A DNA stretch of 64,000 bases from Metellina segmentata (GCA_947359465.1 OX375877.1:57137359-57201358); one strand, 5' to 3'; shown: positions 21,936 through 36,900, counted from the first letter of the stretch. The notes: generated by a model not told the origin, from the sequence alone. Translations and numbers: made by a program.

Positions 21936-24900
21936 CTGGAAGTTAATACATGAAAAGCTTTAATATATGTACAAAAGGTAATTATTGTGGTCTTCTACTT
22001 GTATTGGCAGCATGAATACTTTTTGAAAACCATGTTAAAAGTGTTTAGATTGAGAAACTATTCAACGAATCGTCTTAAATACTGATTTTTTAAGATAATG
22101 AGTTAAATTTTATTTATTTTTCCATTTCAATATATTTGATACTGTTAAATTTAGTCATCTTATGTCATGAATAAACTGTTTGTGGGTAAATAAGTAGTTA
22201 AACGTAATGAGAAATGCCCATTTTGGATAAATACCCATCTACATACCTTGGGTAAACCGTAAACCGGGTATACCGCAAAAATAAATACCCGGGTTATAAA
22301 TGCATTTGAAATTAATTTTATGAGTTGAAATAATAATCTTATAAAGAGTACCTCGCATGTATCCGTTCCATTTTTGAAAGCACAAATCATATTTTCTGTA
22401 AACCATCTGGGATATCTCTGATGACATGATTCTTTAGACCAAACATTCATATCGGCTTTTAGTAGATCATCACTAAAAGGACCACCTGCAAAATTTGTTT
22501 GAATGTTGTTTTACACCTCAAATGCTGATTACATATAATTTGAAGTCTTATCACTCATAATTAACCTTAAAAGAAAATATGATACATCGTTTTGTTTAAG
22601 CTAAAGATTCGAATAAAATAGATTCAGGTAAGAAATTTCCAAAGAATTTTATGAAACATTTATGTTGAAAAAGCAAATTGATTGCCAACTGAATTTGAAT
22701 ATTTCTTCTTTTAGAGTACTATGAAATGTGTTCAATAAAACAAAAAAGATGCATGAAATTGTCTTAACCCTTTCTGGTGAAGTGATTTCTCCACACTTTA
22801 AAAATTCCTAATCTACGTGTAGATAGGTGTTTACAACTAACCACATGACAGGGGCACATACTAGTAACGCTATATATCGATCAAGATCGTAAGATATATC
22901 AAATGCTTTCAATGGCTAATCGAATGCATGTGTAGACCGTACTTCAAGATATTTGTGCTTGAAAAGGTTATTTTAGAATAAACTGTTTTAAAAATGTTTT
23001 AAAGTCTTCAATTAAGATATTAATCATAGTTTAAAGACAACCAACTAGAATAAGCGAACTTTGCTATGGAATGAACTTTTTAAGTTGAACTGTATGCATT
23101 CTTACTATTATTAGGTTTAAAGTTAATCCCCATTTAACATGAGAAAGCCTTACTATACCATTATGTACCAGTGGAAATGGGTTCAGAAATGTATTATACC
23201 CTCCTATTAATATTAATTTTTTCACGTTTCATAGCAGATGTCGTTTTATAAGTGAGTGAAGAAACACCACCAGGTGTTTCCTGGGTCATACAACGTGTCG
23301 GTGTTCGGATTTGAGCGAGGAAAGAACGTAGATAATCTAGACGTTGTAACATGACACGCTGCGACAGCTAAGTTAACATTTCCACTCTTCTATTTTTTTG
23401 TACATAAATGAAGAATAATCTATCGTGCTATATTTATCTTATGCGACAGAGTATCCATTTATTATGATTCAAAAGAATATATTAGAATAAGATAAATAAT
23501 TTTTCCATTTGAATAGCAGTGGTTAGACTCTACATTTTTATTTTCATTAAAACAAGTGATATATTTCAATGATCGTCGTCATTTATGCTCGTGAGACTTT
23601 TTACAGATCTATAGGGTATTGTGTATATCCAAGTTGACATCAAGTATTAAAAATGTTCTTTAATTAAATTCTATCTTCTCCTCGAAATAGTCCAAACTTC
23701 CATTTTAGTACGGCAACAAAACAAATATAAATAAGGCAGTTTTGAATAAAGGACTGTATATCAAAAACAATACAAATCAGGGTGTAAAAAAAATCATGAT
23801 TTAAAAAAAAAATCAATTAATCGGATTTATTTGATTTAAATCGGATTTATTTGATTTAAATCAAAAATCGGATTTTTTTATTTAAATTTCTGTAGGGCCT
23901 ATAAATTTGTCAACTAAAAAATTGAGTTTCTGACATGACTTGTAAACCAATATTTATTTAAGTAATCAATCGGAATTCGTGATATGATAAATTAATATTT
24001 ATTTTACTAAAAATCATTGTGTGTTACATGGTAATATATTTAAAAAATAAATTTTCAAAACAAGAGCAAAAGTTAACAAATTTGTTTAACTTTAAAACAC
24101 AAGTTGACATCCTACATAGTTTTTCTTGAGTAAATTAACATCATCATGTTAACAAATGTATCAGTAAGTGTAAGTGAGACCTAAATTAGTCATTAAATAA
24201 ATATTTGTTATGGGTCACTACTCTTAAAGTGAAAGATGACTGTTTGAGGGTGCATTTTGCAAAATAAAAGATGTTCATAGTGTTTAAACTTTCATCCTTT
24301 CAAATAGAAAGCTCAGTTGAATTTTTTATTTAATAAATTATTAATCACATTAATTGTAATATTTTGTATTTATGTCTCAATTAAAAAAAAGTAGTTGAAA
24401 AATCACTATAGCTAAGCCATTGGTCAATCAATTAAAGGGGTAAAAAATAGTTTAGGCCTACTTTGTAGGGATTTTCTTTGGCTGTCTTGACATTTACGTA
24501 GATGTCGGCCTACTGCTTTATTGTTTGTAACATAAAATTATGCATGAACATTGTAAACACTTTCAAATAGATGTCAACTTATTTTTTACTTTACTGTTTG
24601 GCAGAATCCCTGACTCAACACTCAACAGATTACTTAGTCCATAGACACCTCAGATTGCGCGTGTCCAGTGCCAAACATTTTTTTAAAAGCTCATCAGTAC
24701 GAGGTGTAGCCATTACTGCTGAAAGCACCATGAGTGCAGAAAGTTCAAAGCATTTGACAAATTCTGTGATTTTTCTAGGGTGTAGTTACTTAGTTATAAA
24801 AAATGCAAGATTGGTTGTGATTTAAATCAATGATTTAAAAAAAAATCATTTGATTAAAATCATGATTTTAATCGTTGATTTAAATCAAGTGATTCAAATC

Positions 24901-27900
24901 TTGACACCCTGATACAAATAAATTAACTCAAATATTGCCCACATAGACACCGTGGACTCGATTACGCACAAATTCTAAACACATTTCAATTCAATATATT
25001 TTTAATTTTTAATTAATTTGTTGTTAACAATTAGAAAATTATTGCTTTGAAACTGAAATAAGGCATACCTCCATTTTGTTTGGGTTATTCAACGAGTAAA
25101 TATAATACAAGTGTTGCTTTGACCTGCTCATTATTATGGAAAGTATTAGAGAAACACTGGAACACTCATTTAAAATTAGGAACCTCGAATTTCAATCAAT
25201 CCTAATTCGTCATAGGGTTGACCAAAATAAATGCATTTTATATGAATTCCCAGAATTCTGGTCCACAAAATATCATAATAGATAATCTAATATATGTATT
25301 ACAATTTTTAACCTTCCAGCGGTTGCGCCCTCCACAACAACGTGAACGGTCGAGGGTGCTTCTTAGATACACTATTTTAAAATGTAAAAATAGTTGGAAA
25401 GGGTGTTAAAATTGAAGATATAAAGAGTGTTTTTATTGAATTTATGCTTTTTAAATAATATCAGTACAATTTATTTAAAGAATTGCAATTCCAATTTCTA
25501 TAATATATCTTTTTTTTTAAATATAATATAAATATTGCATAAAAACATTATTCCGCTTTATTATTACTCTATTATTCCAAGTCAAATGACACTTTTAGCT
25601 TCATTGTACGACTCCAGGGACTTAAATAACAAAAGGTGTTTGGATACTTTCTTTACCTGCTGTAAAAATGATATTTTGTATCCATACTTCAACTTATTCT
25701 TAAGAATGAATCTTTATCATGTTTTCTCTATATATCAATGCTTATATAAGATAATTACTTTTTGAAATTCTTCCCCAACCGGCTGTTTTCAGTTGAAGAC
25801 CCGGTGAATACCGAGCATTCGATCTAGGTAAGCATATTGGTCTGTATACATAGGGCATTCCCGTAGCAGGCACCTTCAATCTCAACAGAGCTAGATCGTT
25901 GTTGTACCAAGTGGGTGTTCCATACCCTTTGTGGTACGATACTGCTTCCGCATCGAATTTGCTGAGCTTTGGCTCTCTTTCCGAAATTTGATGCCTGCCC
26001 AGAAATACATGAAAAATCTTTGCATCCCAGTCTCTCCTGCGAAAAATTTATAAATGTTCTGTCACTACTAATGCAAGTAGATCTTAGGAAGACTTTCCCG
26101 ACAACAGCCTATATTCAGAATATAAAAGACAGATAAAAAGTCAGCTAATGGTGCTAGATAAAACTTTGTTACAGAACAGAAAAAAAAATGCTTAGTTTTC
26201 ATTAATGTTATCAAAATCTGTGAAACCCCTTAAAGGCTTATTCTTTATCATATTCAAATTATTAAACGATTTAAATATTCTGAACTGATATTTAATGATT
26301 TTAGTAATGTGTTAAAATTTATATATAAATGAACAGTTCAAAGCTCTTATAGTGGTAAAATCTTTACTTACCCAAAGATACTCGTCACTGTTAAAACGTA
26401 TTTTCGACTTATAAGAGATCCTGCTCCTATAATGCTTCGATTATACACAATCTTTGCCTGAGATTAAACAAAATTAGGATTTTATATAAAATACACTGAT
26501 AGGACACATTAATTTCTCGTAGATGTTAATATGCAAATAATCAGCACAGTTCCATATTATTGGACAGGTTGAAACACATAACGGTTAGAGGTAAAGCAAG
26601 TTTCTACACATCGGAACACTTCGTAGCTACTACACTGAAATTCAAAACTTACAGAAAGTAGGTAGGCAGTTAATTAACGTGGCATTAGAGCAATACGACT
26701 AGTTATTGGTGACGGTCCGGTATTTTATTCCCTAAGATCAGTGGTGGCCAACCTGTGGCTCATGCGCCAAACGTGGCGCATTGGACGATTATGAGTGATG
26801 TATTGCATCCTTGCGCCTACTTATTCTTTTAAAATAGGCACCATAACTGAATCCATCTTCATGTTCTTATCTTCCAGAGTGCTCTTGTTTCAATTCATAC
26901 AGCCTTCTTACTCATCAGTTCGTAACAATGTTTGGACAGTTTGTAATTGATAGTCTGTGTGATACGATATACGTATCAGCGATATGTTTCTTCTTTTTCA
27001 ACTCTTAGAGTTTTGTACTTTTTAATGGTATATTTTATATTCCTGTTATTCATCACAGTGCAAAAGAAAAAGAGCAAAAGAAGCGCAGAAAGTGATAGAA
27101 AGCGTGAATTTATTGAACAGTGGGGAAATCAGTTGTTATTTATAGCAAGTCTGTCAGGAAAACCGTTTGGCATTGTTTGTGAAAGTAATAGTACATAATA
27201 GAACTCACATGAGTATAATACCTACCTCATTATAGAACTCACATGAGTATAATACTCGCCTCATAATAGTACTCACATAATAGAAGACATGATGATCTTA
27301 ATAGACACTATAAAACACGTCATCAGACTAACATAGATGGGAAAATGAAGCTTGGTCTTGAGTCTGAGTTACAACTGGAAGACTTTGTCCATTCTTTTGT
27401 CGAGCTTTGGATGAATCAATGGACATGTGTGATGTAGCCCAGTTAAGCAATTTTATAAGAAGAATCGATGATAATTTTAATGTCTTTGAAGAACTTGCCA
27501 GTCTGAAGTCATTGCATGATTAAAAAAGCGGATCAGAAATATTTAAAAAAGTAAAAACCTTCCTAGAAAAGCTGCATTTGATTATAGTAAACTCATCACC
27601 ATTTGATATAGTAAACTCATTACCTACCATTGACGGCGCGCCATCAATGGTAGGTAAAGTCAATGACACTACGACTTTGCTTGGAAAATTTTTTAAATCG
27701 TCCTGTACTAAACTGTCACTGCATTATACATCAAGAGGCACTGTGTGGAAAAACTTTAAAAATGTTACATGTTATGCTACCGGCTGAGAAATGTGTGAAA
27801 AAAATTTGAGCAAAATCATTAAGCAGACGAGAATTTAGAGAATATTGTGAATTGTTAGATTTGGAATACTTTATGAACCTTTTATTTATTGTGAGGTGCG

Positions 27901-30900
27901 CTGACTTTCTAGAGGTCAGGTTCTGAGTAGATTTTGGAAACTGAAAAATGCTGTTTATAATTTTTTAGAACATGAAATTGAACTATCTGACGAAACGCCC
28001 TATTATTTGATAACAACTGGCTATTTGAATTGGCCTTAAAATTTGATGTTACTAGCCATCTCAATTACCTAAATTCGAAAATGTAATACAAGGAGAAATT
28101 ATTTCCTAGCTTAGTAAGTAGTATCAATTCATTTAAAATGAAATTAAAACTGTTCATCTCTCGGTTATAAAATCAGGATTTCAGACAATTTCCGCACTTG
28201 AAAGAGCCGAGTGAATGTGCTGCGGATAATAGCAATTGGACCAAATATATTGAAAAATCAAGTTATTATAAGGGGAATTTCGAAGTCGTTTTCATGATTT
28301 GGCTGATGTATAGTAGAAAACATGATGCTCACTTTTATAAACTCATTTTAACTCAGTGAACCAAATGTTATGAAGATTCCTAGTAACCTACAAATGGTAC
28401 TTATTGATTTAAGAACAAATTCATCATAGAAAATGAAATTTGACGAGCTTTTTCTTTATTCAGGTTAAAATGCTCTGACAGTGTAAATTTCTAGCGTTCA
28501 TTACCCTGTGAACATTTTCCGGAACTAAGAAAATTTGCAAAAAATTAGATATGTCGTTTTGGAACGACATACAGATGTAAAAAAGCATTTCCATCCATGA
28601 AACTTATTAAAAGCAAAACGAGGTTTCAAATGGCTGATTCAAATTTGAAGAATTATCTGTCGCTCTCGGGAACAAATTTAATACCAAACATTGAAAGACT
28701 AGCAAAATCCAAACAGGCTCAAAAGTCTCATCAACAGTAAGTAACGTTTATGAGCTATAATATATATTGTATAACATACAATAGTTAAATCACTTAAAAA
28801 TGTTAATATGTTCGTTGTGACGTCACTGACCTTTTAACGAGGTTTTCTGAAACATATGCCCAAGCCTTGCTGATGAATGTCACAATAGCTGTCCCGTTTG
28901 TTTTGGGGTGCCAGTGATTTGTGGCTGGCTAAATGGGGGGGGGGGGGCTCTGGTGACACAAGGAGATCGGTTGAAGATCTCGAAGAGTGCGGAGGGTTTT
29001 TGTTTTGGCGGTGCTCGTTCATGAGGCCGCGGCTGTTGAGTTTTTGTCTGTTTCACACCACCCATGATATAGGGATGCAAATCTCTAGTGCCATTAGTGT
29101 ACATACAATTCTTTGCAAAATAAATGCAAGTTATTCGTAAAACTAGGCTGTTTCATTGTGTTGAAAGGCACACCACTAGGCCCACTACGTTACACCGTAA
29201 ACATACTTTTATTAAAAAAGTTCTTAAGGGTATGCCAAGATCATGAACATAAAAAGGTAGAAAAGGTGCTTGAGTTGTATGGCGCATCTGAACTAGTATG
29301 TGAAAAGGTTTGACGCATGTATGTAAAACGTTGGTCACTCCTGCCTTAGTTATTCACACAACATCGCCTATTTTTGAACTACTGTCAGATGACGACGTAA
29401 CACCATGAGCTGGCACCCCACTCACCAAACTTCCACACCATACCAACGCGGCAATACGTAAAGAACACCAATACTTTTTAAGGTAAAAAATCTCAAAATT
29501 AAACGAATTATCATAAGACGATTTACATAAACGAGGATATCCAATAGAATACTGGTGCATACTTAAATTTTGGAATCGTGACGTTAGTGGTGTAGTAATG
29601 GGTTCTGTTACCACAGGAACATAGGAATGCACCCGAAACCTCAATATCTAAATGCAAACGTGGTGCAGAGAGACTGTTGACCTCGCCTCTTCTTGCCTGC
29701 CTTTGCGATGTCTTTGGGCTTTCTCTGCTATGTGCCTAATGAGAATCAATGGCTCTTCTCAGAGCCAGGACAACAGGCCCAGATTTAAAGTTGACTTACA
29801 TATGACAAGTTAGCTGAACTAAAGGTGACAATTTTTAAAAAGGACATTGATGTCATCGGCATAGTTGAATGTGGTGCTTCTACTGACAACATGAAATTCT
29901 TTGGAATTCATGGTTACCAGGCTTTTACTTTAAGACGCTCTCGTCAAATTGCTTCGGGAATTATCATTTATGTTAAGAGTTATCTGATTGCAGAGACAAA
30001 AATTATACATGCAATGTCTGAGACGGATAAACTGGAGGCCATGGAGTTGAAGGTGCGGAGAGAAAACCTTTGTTTACATGTTATTTTTATTTACAACCCT
30101 CCAAAGAACAGACCGGTCCTGGACCCTCTTTTTTGTAACTGGAATAGTCATTCTCTGATGGGGCTATGATAGAAACTGCCCAGTTTGTGATATTGTAGAG
30201 GACTTTATTGATATTGGGCCTATTCAATATGTGCCGAACTCTCTCAAGAAACCAACCTTTCTTTCTTATGGTGGAAGGACCTCTAGTCCTGACCTTCTAC
30301 TGGCGCATACGAATATGGTCACTAACATTGATCATACCCTTCTGAATAGTGCGAGTGGTGCGGGGCAGGACATTCTTTCTGCCGAGGTCTCGTTCTCTTA
30401 TCATTCTACTGAGGCGAGACCTCCCCGCTGGAACCTTAAAAGGGCAGACTGGAACCGTTCTACTGATTTGACTGAGAGACTTTTTTCTTCTTTCCCATCA
30501 ATTAGTGATGGTGATGGGTCTCTTGACAGAATTATGATCATTATACAAGAATTTTCCCTGCTCTGTATCCCTAGAGGACAAATGAAACATTTTAAACCAT
30601 TCTCGAACGATAAATTACAGGAACTTAGGGTCCAAAGTTTTCTGCAAGACAAAGGGCTTTCTCCACTGGGTTAATGGAAGATTGCACCTCCCTTCGAAAG
30701 TGCAATGCTGCCCTCAAGAAAGAGATTTTGACAGCAAAACGCACTTGTTATTCAGATTTTTTCTCTAAACTGGACTTTAGACGTGATGGACAGAAGGCTC
30801 ATCAATTTCTCTCTAGACTAAATGATCAGACGGAAAGGCCCAGACAACCCATTTTCTATGACGGAAAAACTCTTACTTCCTTTGGAGATATTGCCAAATC

Positions 30901-33900
30901 TTTTAATAAGCATTACTGTAAAGTTAGCAATTTTTGTCCTCGAAGCCGTCTTACTCGTCGGGACACTCAATCGAGGCCTACCTGTTTAACTCGAGATATG
31001 GACTGGGCATTTAATGTCCCTTTCTAACTTTTCGATTTGCGAAACGCCATCAACAAGTTGGTGAAGGGTAAGAGCGCTGGACCCGTTGATATTAAACCAG
31101 AATTTTTAATTAATCTTGAACCCTATGGAAAAAAGGTCATTTTGACCTTCATTAACTATACTTGGCATGGCCTATTTTTTTAACTATACATGACATTTGC
31201 AAAACGCCATAAACAAGTTGGTGAAGGGTAAGAGCGCTGGACCCGATGATATTTTACCAGAATTTTTAATTAATCTTGGACCCTATGGAAAAAAGGTCAT
31301 TTTGACCCATTAACTATACTTGGCATGGCCTATACACTTTAGGTCAATTTTCCTTACAAGTGTTCTGTGCAAGGTTGCAGAGAGGATGGTTGTGAAGAGG
31401 CTGGAATATTTTTTGGAGAGGAGTGGAGGTGTCTCTGAGAGACAAGTAGGTTTTAGAAAGGATAGAGGTACTGTTGAGCAGATTGCTCTCTTTTCGCAGG
31501 AGGTGAAGGATGGTTTCCATAGGAAACGAAGTACCTTGGCGGTGTTTGTTGATTTTAAGGCTGCTTTTGACCGTGTTTGGAGAGCAAACCTTCTGTGGAA
31601 ACTTTTATGCCTTGGTGTCTCAGGGCGCCTCTTTTGCTGGTTGAAATCTTTCCTCAGCCAGAGATTTATGCAACGAAACTTGAAAATGTCAGGTCTACTT
31701 TTGGTCAAACTAAACAGGGCCTGCCTCAAGGATCGGTCTTGAGCCCTTGCCTTTTCAATGTCATCATCAATGAGTGTCGATGAGCTCTCTACTGCTCGGG
31801 GTGTTCAGTGTCTTCTCTATGCAGACGACCTAGTTATTTGGACAACTGGCTCTGATGTTAAAAAACTCGAACACCTTCTCAATAAGGCTTTAACTAAATT
31901 AGCCTATTGGGCTGATTGTAATGAAATGGTGGTGAACCCAGACAAAACAACCTTCCAGCTCTTCACTCTGAGTACTAAAAATCATTCTCCTGCTCTCTAC
32001 TTCAAATGACAATATTTACCGCATATGGCAAATACCACTTATTTAGGGGTAGTTTTGGATCCTAAACTCAGCTGGAAACATCATATTTAAAAAACAAGAG
32101 ACAGAGTGCATAAGCGGATGAATTTAATGAAGAGAATTGCGGGAATTCGTTGGGGTTCAACTCAAGATGTACTTGCTAACACCTATAAATCTTATGTCAG
32201 GCCCATCATTGACTATGGTTCTGAACTTTGGGTTACGGCTTGTGCCAACACTCTTGCTAAGCTCGATGTTATACAAAATTGTGTTCTGCGTTTAATCACT
32301 GGTGGAGCAAAATTTATTCCAATTCAATCTTTGAAACTTCAGAGTGGCATTGAACCACTGTCTGATCGTCGAGACAGGACTGCCCTTGTTCTCAGCAAGA
32401 AATTGCTTAGAAATGGTAACAGCTACTGGCGGGGGTATAATCCCGCAATAAGCAGACTAAAAACGCAAATAACTTTTTTAACCACGCAAAAGAAATCGGC
32501 AACAGAATTGACATGCCTGACATCTGTAGATAGCCTTGTTTGGATGCCCTTAAGGTGGACTGCACATACATTGCCAAGGCAGACTTCCAGTTGTTTCTTC
32601 CTTGCAAAAAGACAAACTATACTGTTGCTGAGTTGAGATCGTTCGCGATGGCTACCATCTACGAGAGATATCCTCTCCCTGACTGGCTCCATGTCTATAC
32701 TGATGGCTCTGCCGACCCTGAATCTAATAGGGCGGGTGCTGGGGTCTTTTGCCAATACTTCCAGCTGAATAAGGTGGTTGTAATTACTGTGACAACTTTG
32801 ATGGTGAGATTTACGCTGTTCTTATGGCTGTTGAGGCCCTTGCTACTAGAAGGGATAAGAAAATTGTTTTATTTATCTACTCAACCGCAGCAATCCAGGC
32901 TCTTACTGATAGAAACCACGCGTATTCAATGACAGAGGCACATTGCAAAGAAACTATCAGTCACCTCATTGAGGGTGGTGGTGAGATTGTACTCCAGTGG
33001 ATTGCTAGTCACTGGGGGATAAAGGGTAACGAGGAAGCTGACAGATTGGCTAAATTGGCTATTCTCCACCTCTCCCTTTGCGTAACTGCAGGACTAATAT
33101 AAAATCTCAGTTCAAGAAACAAAGAAAACTGCAGTATCAGAGGGATATACAGGGATTAAGTTGGGATTGTGTATTGAGTAACAAGGGAATAATCCCTACT
33201 GATCTACCAAGAGGGATGGGAGTGGCCTGTTTCCGCTTGTTAACCAGACATGACTATCTCCAACCACACCTACATAAGATTGGGGTGGCTACCTCCCCGA
33301 TCTGTCCGCTTTGTTGCGATGGTCTTATGAACAGACAAGTGGAGTGCTCTAATTTACGGGACATTGACATCAGTGATACTTCTCCCCAAGGACTTTATTC
33401 GCTATATTGGACGGCAAGACAGCGTATAGCCGAAAGGCCTTGGGCTGGGCGTAGGATTTAAAAAAATATTAACCTCCTCCATATATATTTTATAAATTTC
33501 CAAAATTACCCTTCGGTCACTTGATACCTAGTGTAGTGTAAATTTGAAAACATTTAATCATCGGTTCGATAACTCACTATATGCGTTTAGTATCATTTTC
33601 GCAGATGCAGGACATTTCATTGCCAAGTTGCAGCTAATAATATTTCCGTTCCATAAATTTCTCACACCCGAATTTAATTTGACAGCCGCTACGATGATCT
33701 CTGACAGTATGGATTACCCCGTTAACTCTGCTGCTGGAGGTATAGAGAGGTATCTCGTCATAGAAGAAACCATTAGCAAATATTGGTCTCGTAAAAAAAA
33801 ATAACGATAAATCTTGATGACGACAGATCTTGTCTCAACCACTTTGAGGGTAAAAGCTTCGCCTTCTCCACAAATATATTCTAGAATTTCGTTTGTTTCA

Positions 33901-36900
33901 AACTAAAAAATTATTTTGAAAACTCTTCAAATTTGGGGAATTATACCATGTTTACTGAGATTTCTATCCTGGTGCTAGAGGTTTGCTTGCCTGACTAGAT
34001 GTACACCTGTGGCGTAAAAGATAGAAAAACTACCTTTTATTTACTAAATACGTAGTTAGCATCCTCAGTTGTGAATATTAATTTAAGCTCTTAGTTATTT
34101 CTACTCCCTCTTCCTAGGGGCACCGTTTCATGAACATCAGTAAAACAATCAAAATTAATTTCCTCCGAAATTTTATTTCACACACTTTGTATATAACCCT
34201 TTATTTTAAAAACTAAAAATGAACTTACAATCCATGGAAATTCAAATGGATCAGCTTCAGTTCCACCAGCAATCCTTTCTTTGTCATGTTCGTTAGGTAT
34301 TCCACAATCTGTGCGTAATGAAGCAAATTATGGCTTTCTGAGAAATAACATATTTTTCATGGAAAAAGAATGAAAGTTCTCAAAACACCAAAAAAAAAGA
34401 TGATAGGAGGGAGGTAATTAAAGTCGCATAGGAGCAAAACAATAGGTTATTGACGACGAACTGGGATTGATCGAGTATGGAAAGATCCGAGTACAGTACC
34501 TCGTAATTTTGAACCACGGTCAGATGACGAGGTAAACACAAGAAGTATACACAAGGTAAACACAAGAAACATATCAGTGTGAAGAATAAAAGAGTCAGAA
34601 AATACCCGAATTATAAGATTAACTTTTGCTTCGAATCTGTTTACCATACATATCTTCATATATAGAGGGGTATATGCATTCATTCAGGACGGATAAACAT
34701 CCGCGCCTTACCCGAAGTTGAACCAGGAATCTTTGAATCCAGAAGCAACATTCATATCTCTGTGTATAACCTTTTAGTTCACAGCGCGTTACATCAGATG
34801 CATATTTACAAGCTCCTAAGTCGTACAGCCATCCATGCCGTTGAAAATTTGAGCGTTGATTGAAGCCTTACGCCTTAAACTGATCTAAAAAACGCAATCT
34901 ACCATTTAAACTTTGAATTTCCGGACAAATTTATTCCCAAAAAATATTTACTTTTGGCCGCTCTACCAATCCTCTACACTACCTCTATCCTCTTTACAAT
35001 TTGGTTACAACTCTAACATATTGTATTATTGATTATCATTCCTTTCCACTTCAGTTATGCTATGGTGTGTTTCTCTTTTATGTAAATAAACTTTTACATT
35101 TACTCTAATTCTACAGAAGATTTAATTATTTCTATTTTCTAATACAATATCCGGCTTATTAAAAGAGCTAATACTTAAGATTATTAAATTTAGTACCAAA
35201 TGGATGCCATTTTTTCAGGAGTGTAAATAAAATACTTCGAAACAGTGCGAGTTTAACATTTTAGTTTATAGTCTTGTATGTTAAGTGAAAAACTCTTAAA
35301 AACAGTTGATTTTTCAAAAAAAAAAATGAATCCTCTTTTTTTCTTCGAAATTTTGTAGAAGTATTAACTATAGTAAGTACTTTATTTTCTAATTTGACAA
35401 AAATTAGGTGAGGTAAAAGTTTTGGTTTCTAAATAGAAGCTATTCCTATAATAGCATATGTATTTCAAAACGGTGGTCATCTCAAATTTCAAAAAAGACC
35501 ATAGATTAAAAAACAATTGAATTTTTATGATGTATAATTGAAAGCAAGTTCACGTTAAATGTAAAAATAGCAGTACAACACCTTAAATTACAGTCCTGTG
35601 TAAATTTTAATTTATATGTTCACATGCCGTCTTTGGAAAAGTACATTAAATACTATTGTAGAAAAATCGCTTGTATTTAAATAAATTATTTCAAAAAAAC
35701 TTCGAAAAGTGCCATAAGTTTTATAATATTTAATTCAATACTTCTGTAAAATATATTTACATTTATTCATAGGGTCAATTGTTTACAGTGAAATATTTAT
35801 ACTTCACAGTTTCTTATCTTAGTTAGATTTTAAAAACTACATATTTTTATCCTCCAAATGTTTTTATTTTTTGCTATTGTTGTAAGTAAATAAATATGAG
35901 CTCAATACAATACATAATTTACCACAGTTAATATTATTAAGTATTTTAAGCTGATTCAATATTCTATCAGAAATATAGTACAATATGTGATCATTTACTT
36001 CAAGTTGAAGAATAAAATTTAAATATTTGGACACTGAAATATTTTTAAATACATAAATCTTTAAAATTAAAGAACAATATGTACTAACTAGAATTTTTTT
36101 TTTTTTACCATTTCTTAAATAAAAATGCAGCCACATTAGTATTGCTTATAAAATGAAAGCTTTATTGTATGATTCATTTTGTCTTGTGGTTTACCCACAG
36201 TACAATTAATTGATTTTCAATACAATATTATATGTTCTTCCTGTTACTGATAGTAGAGAAATTGAAATTTTTACTATGCATTCAATATTCATTTCATTCT
36301 CCATACTTGGAATGAAAGTAGGTAGGTATTTTAATTAACGTCGTACTAGAGCAACACAACGGGCTATTGAATACGGTCCTCTTGGAATAAAGAATTATGA
36401 TTTTCAAAACTGAGGGCAAAAAGAAGTTATGATTTCAAATACTGAGGGAAATAAGAAATTATGATTTCCTCCATAAGGGAAAATATATTTGGAATTGTAA
36501 CGAAAAAATACATCTTTTAAATGATCCATCTAAGATCTATATTTAATGTGTTATAATTACTGAGTGTTTATAAAATAAATACCTAAGTATTAAAACGTGA
36601 ATATTGAATTATTTAATACCTACTTTACACAGTCACTGATTTTTGCAACCTTAAATAAATACGACGCTAAAAAAGCGACTGATAAACGAAATTAAAATCC
36701 AACGAAGAATGATCTATAGCCTGAAGCTCAACTACTTCAAAATGAAGATATATTTCAAAAAAGGCACTCTATTCATTATTGTTGGTTTTGATACATATTA
36801 GTATAATAGTCACCTAAAACAAGGATTTTGTATCTCGAAAAATAGTGCATTTAGAGATCTATTTAAATTAATTAATCTGAGATCTAACAAAAATTATTGC

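Larger units (their letters stand above)
26739..29343 (+). mobile_element. Decayed hAT transposon (GTF2IRD2/ZBED-like transposase relic)
   Basis: Left end CAGTGGTGGCCAACCTGTGG and right end GTTGGTCACTCCTG are inverted and of the hAT/Charlie type. Flanks CCTAAGAT and CCTTAGTT look like a worn 8-base duplication. Between them the plus strand keeps scattered hAT transposase pieces across all frames: [19 protein letters not shown] near 27070, [12 protein letters not shown] near 28275, LIDLRTNSS near 28410, and a C-terminal [16 protein letters not shown] near 28620. Many stops and frameshifts; no intact frame. Confidence 0.72.
26655..29450 (-). repeat. Family A repeat split by a hAT insertion
   Basis: The family A tail lies at 26655-26738 (GTAGGCAGTTAATTAACGTG, TAGTTATTGGTGACGGTC) and its head at 29352-29450 (GTCAGATGACGACG, CTGGCACCCC, CCAAACTTCCACACC). 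The two halves are what a single minus-strand copy would look like with 26739-29343 inserted. Confidence 0.65.

Noticed and set aside
33544..33804. 86-residue plus-strand frame as a gene
   Set aside because: No motif, no splice context, and it lies within an intron of the minus-strand protease gene.
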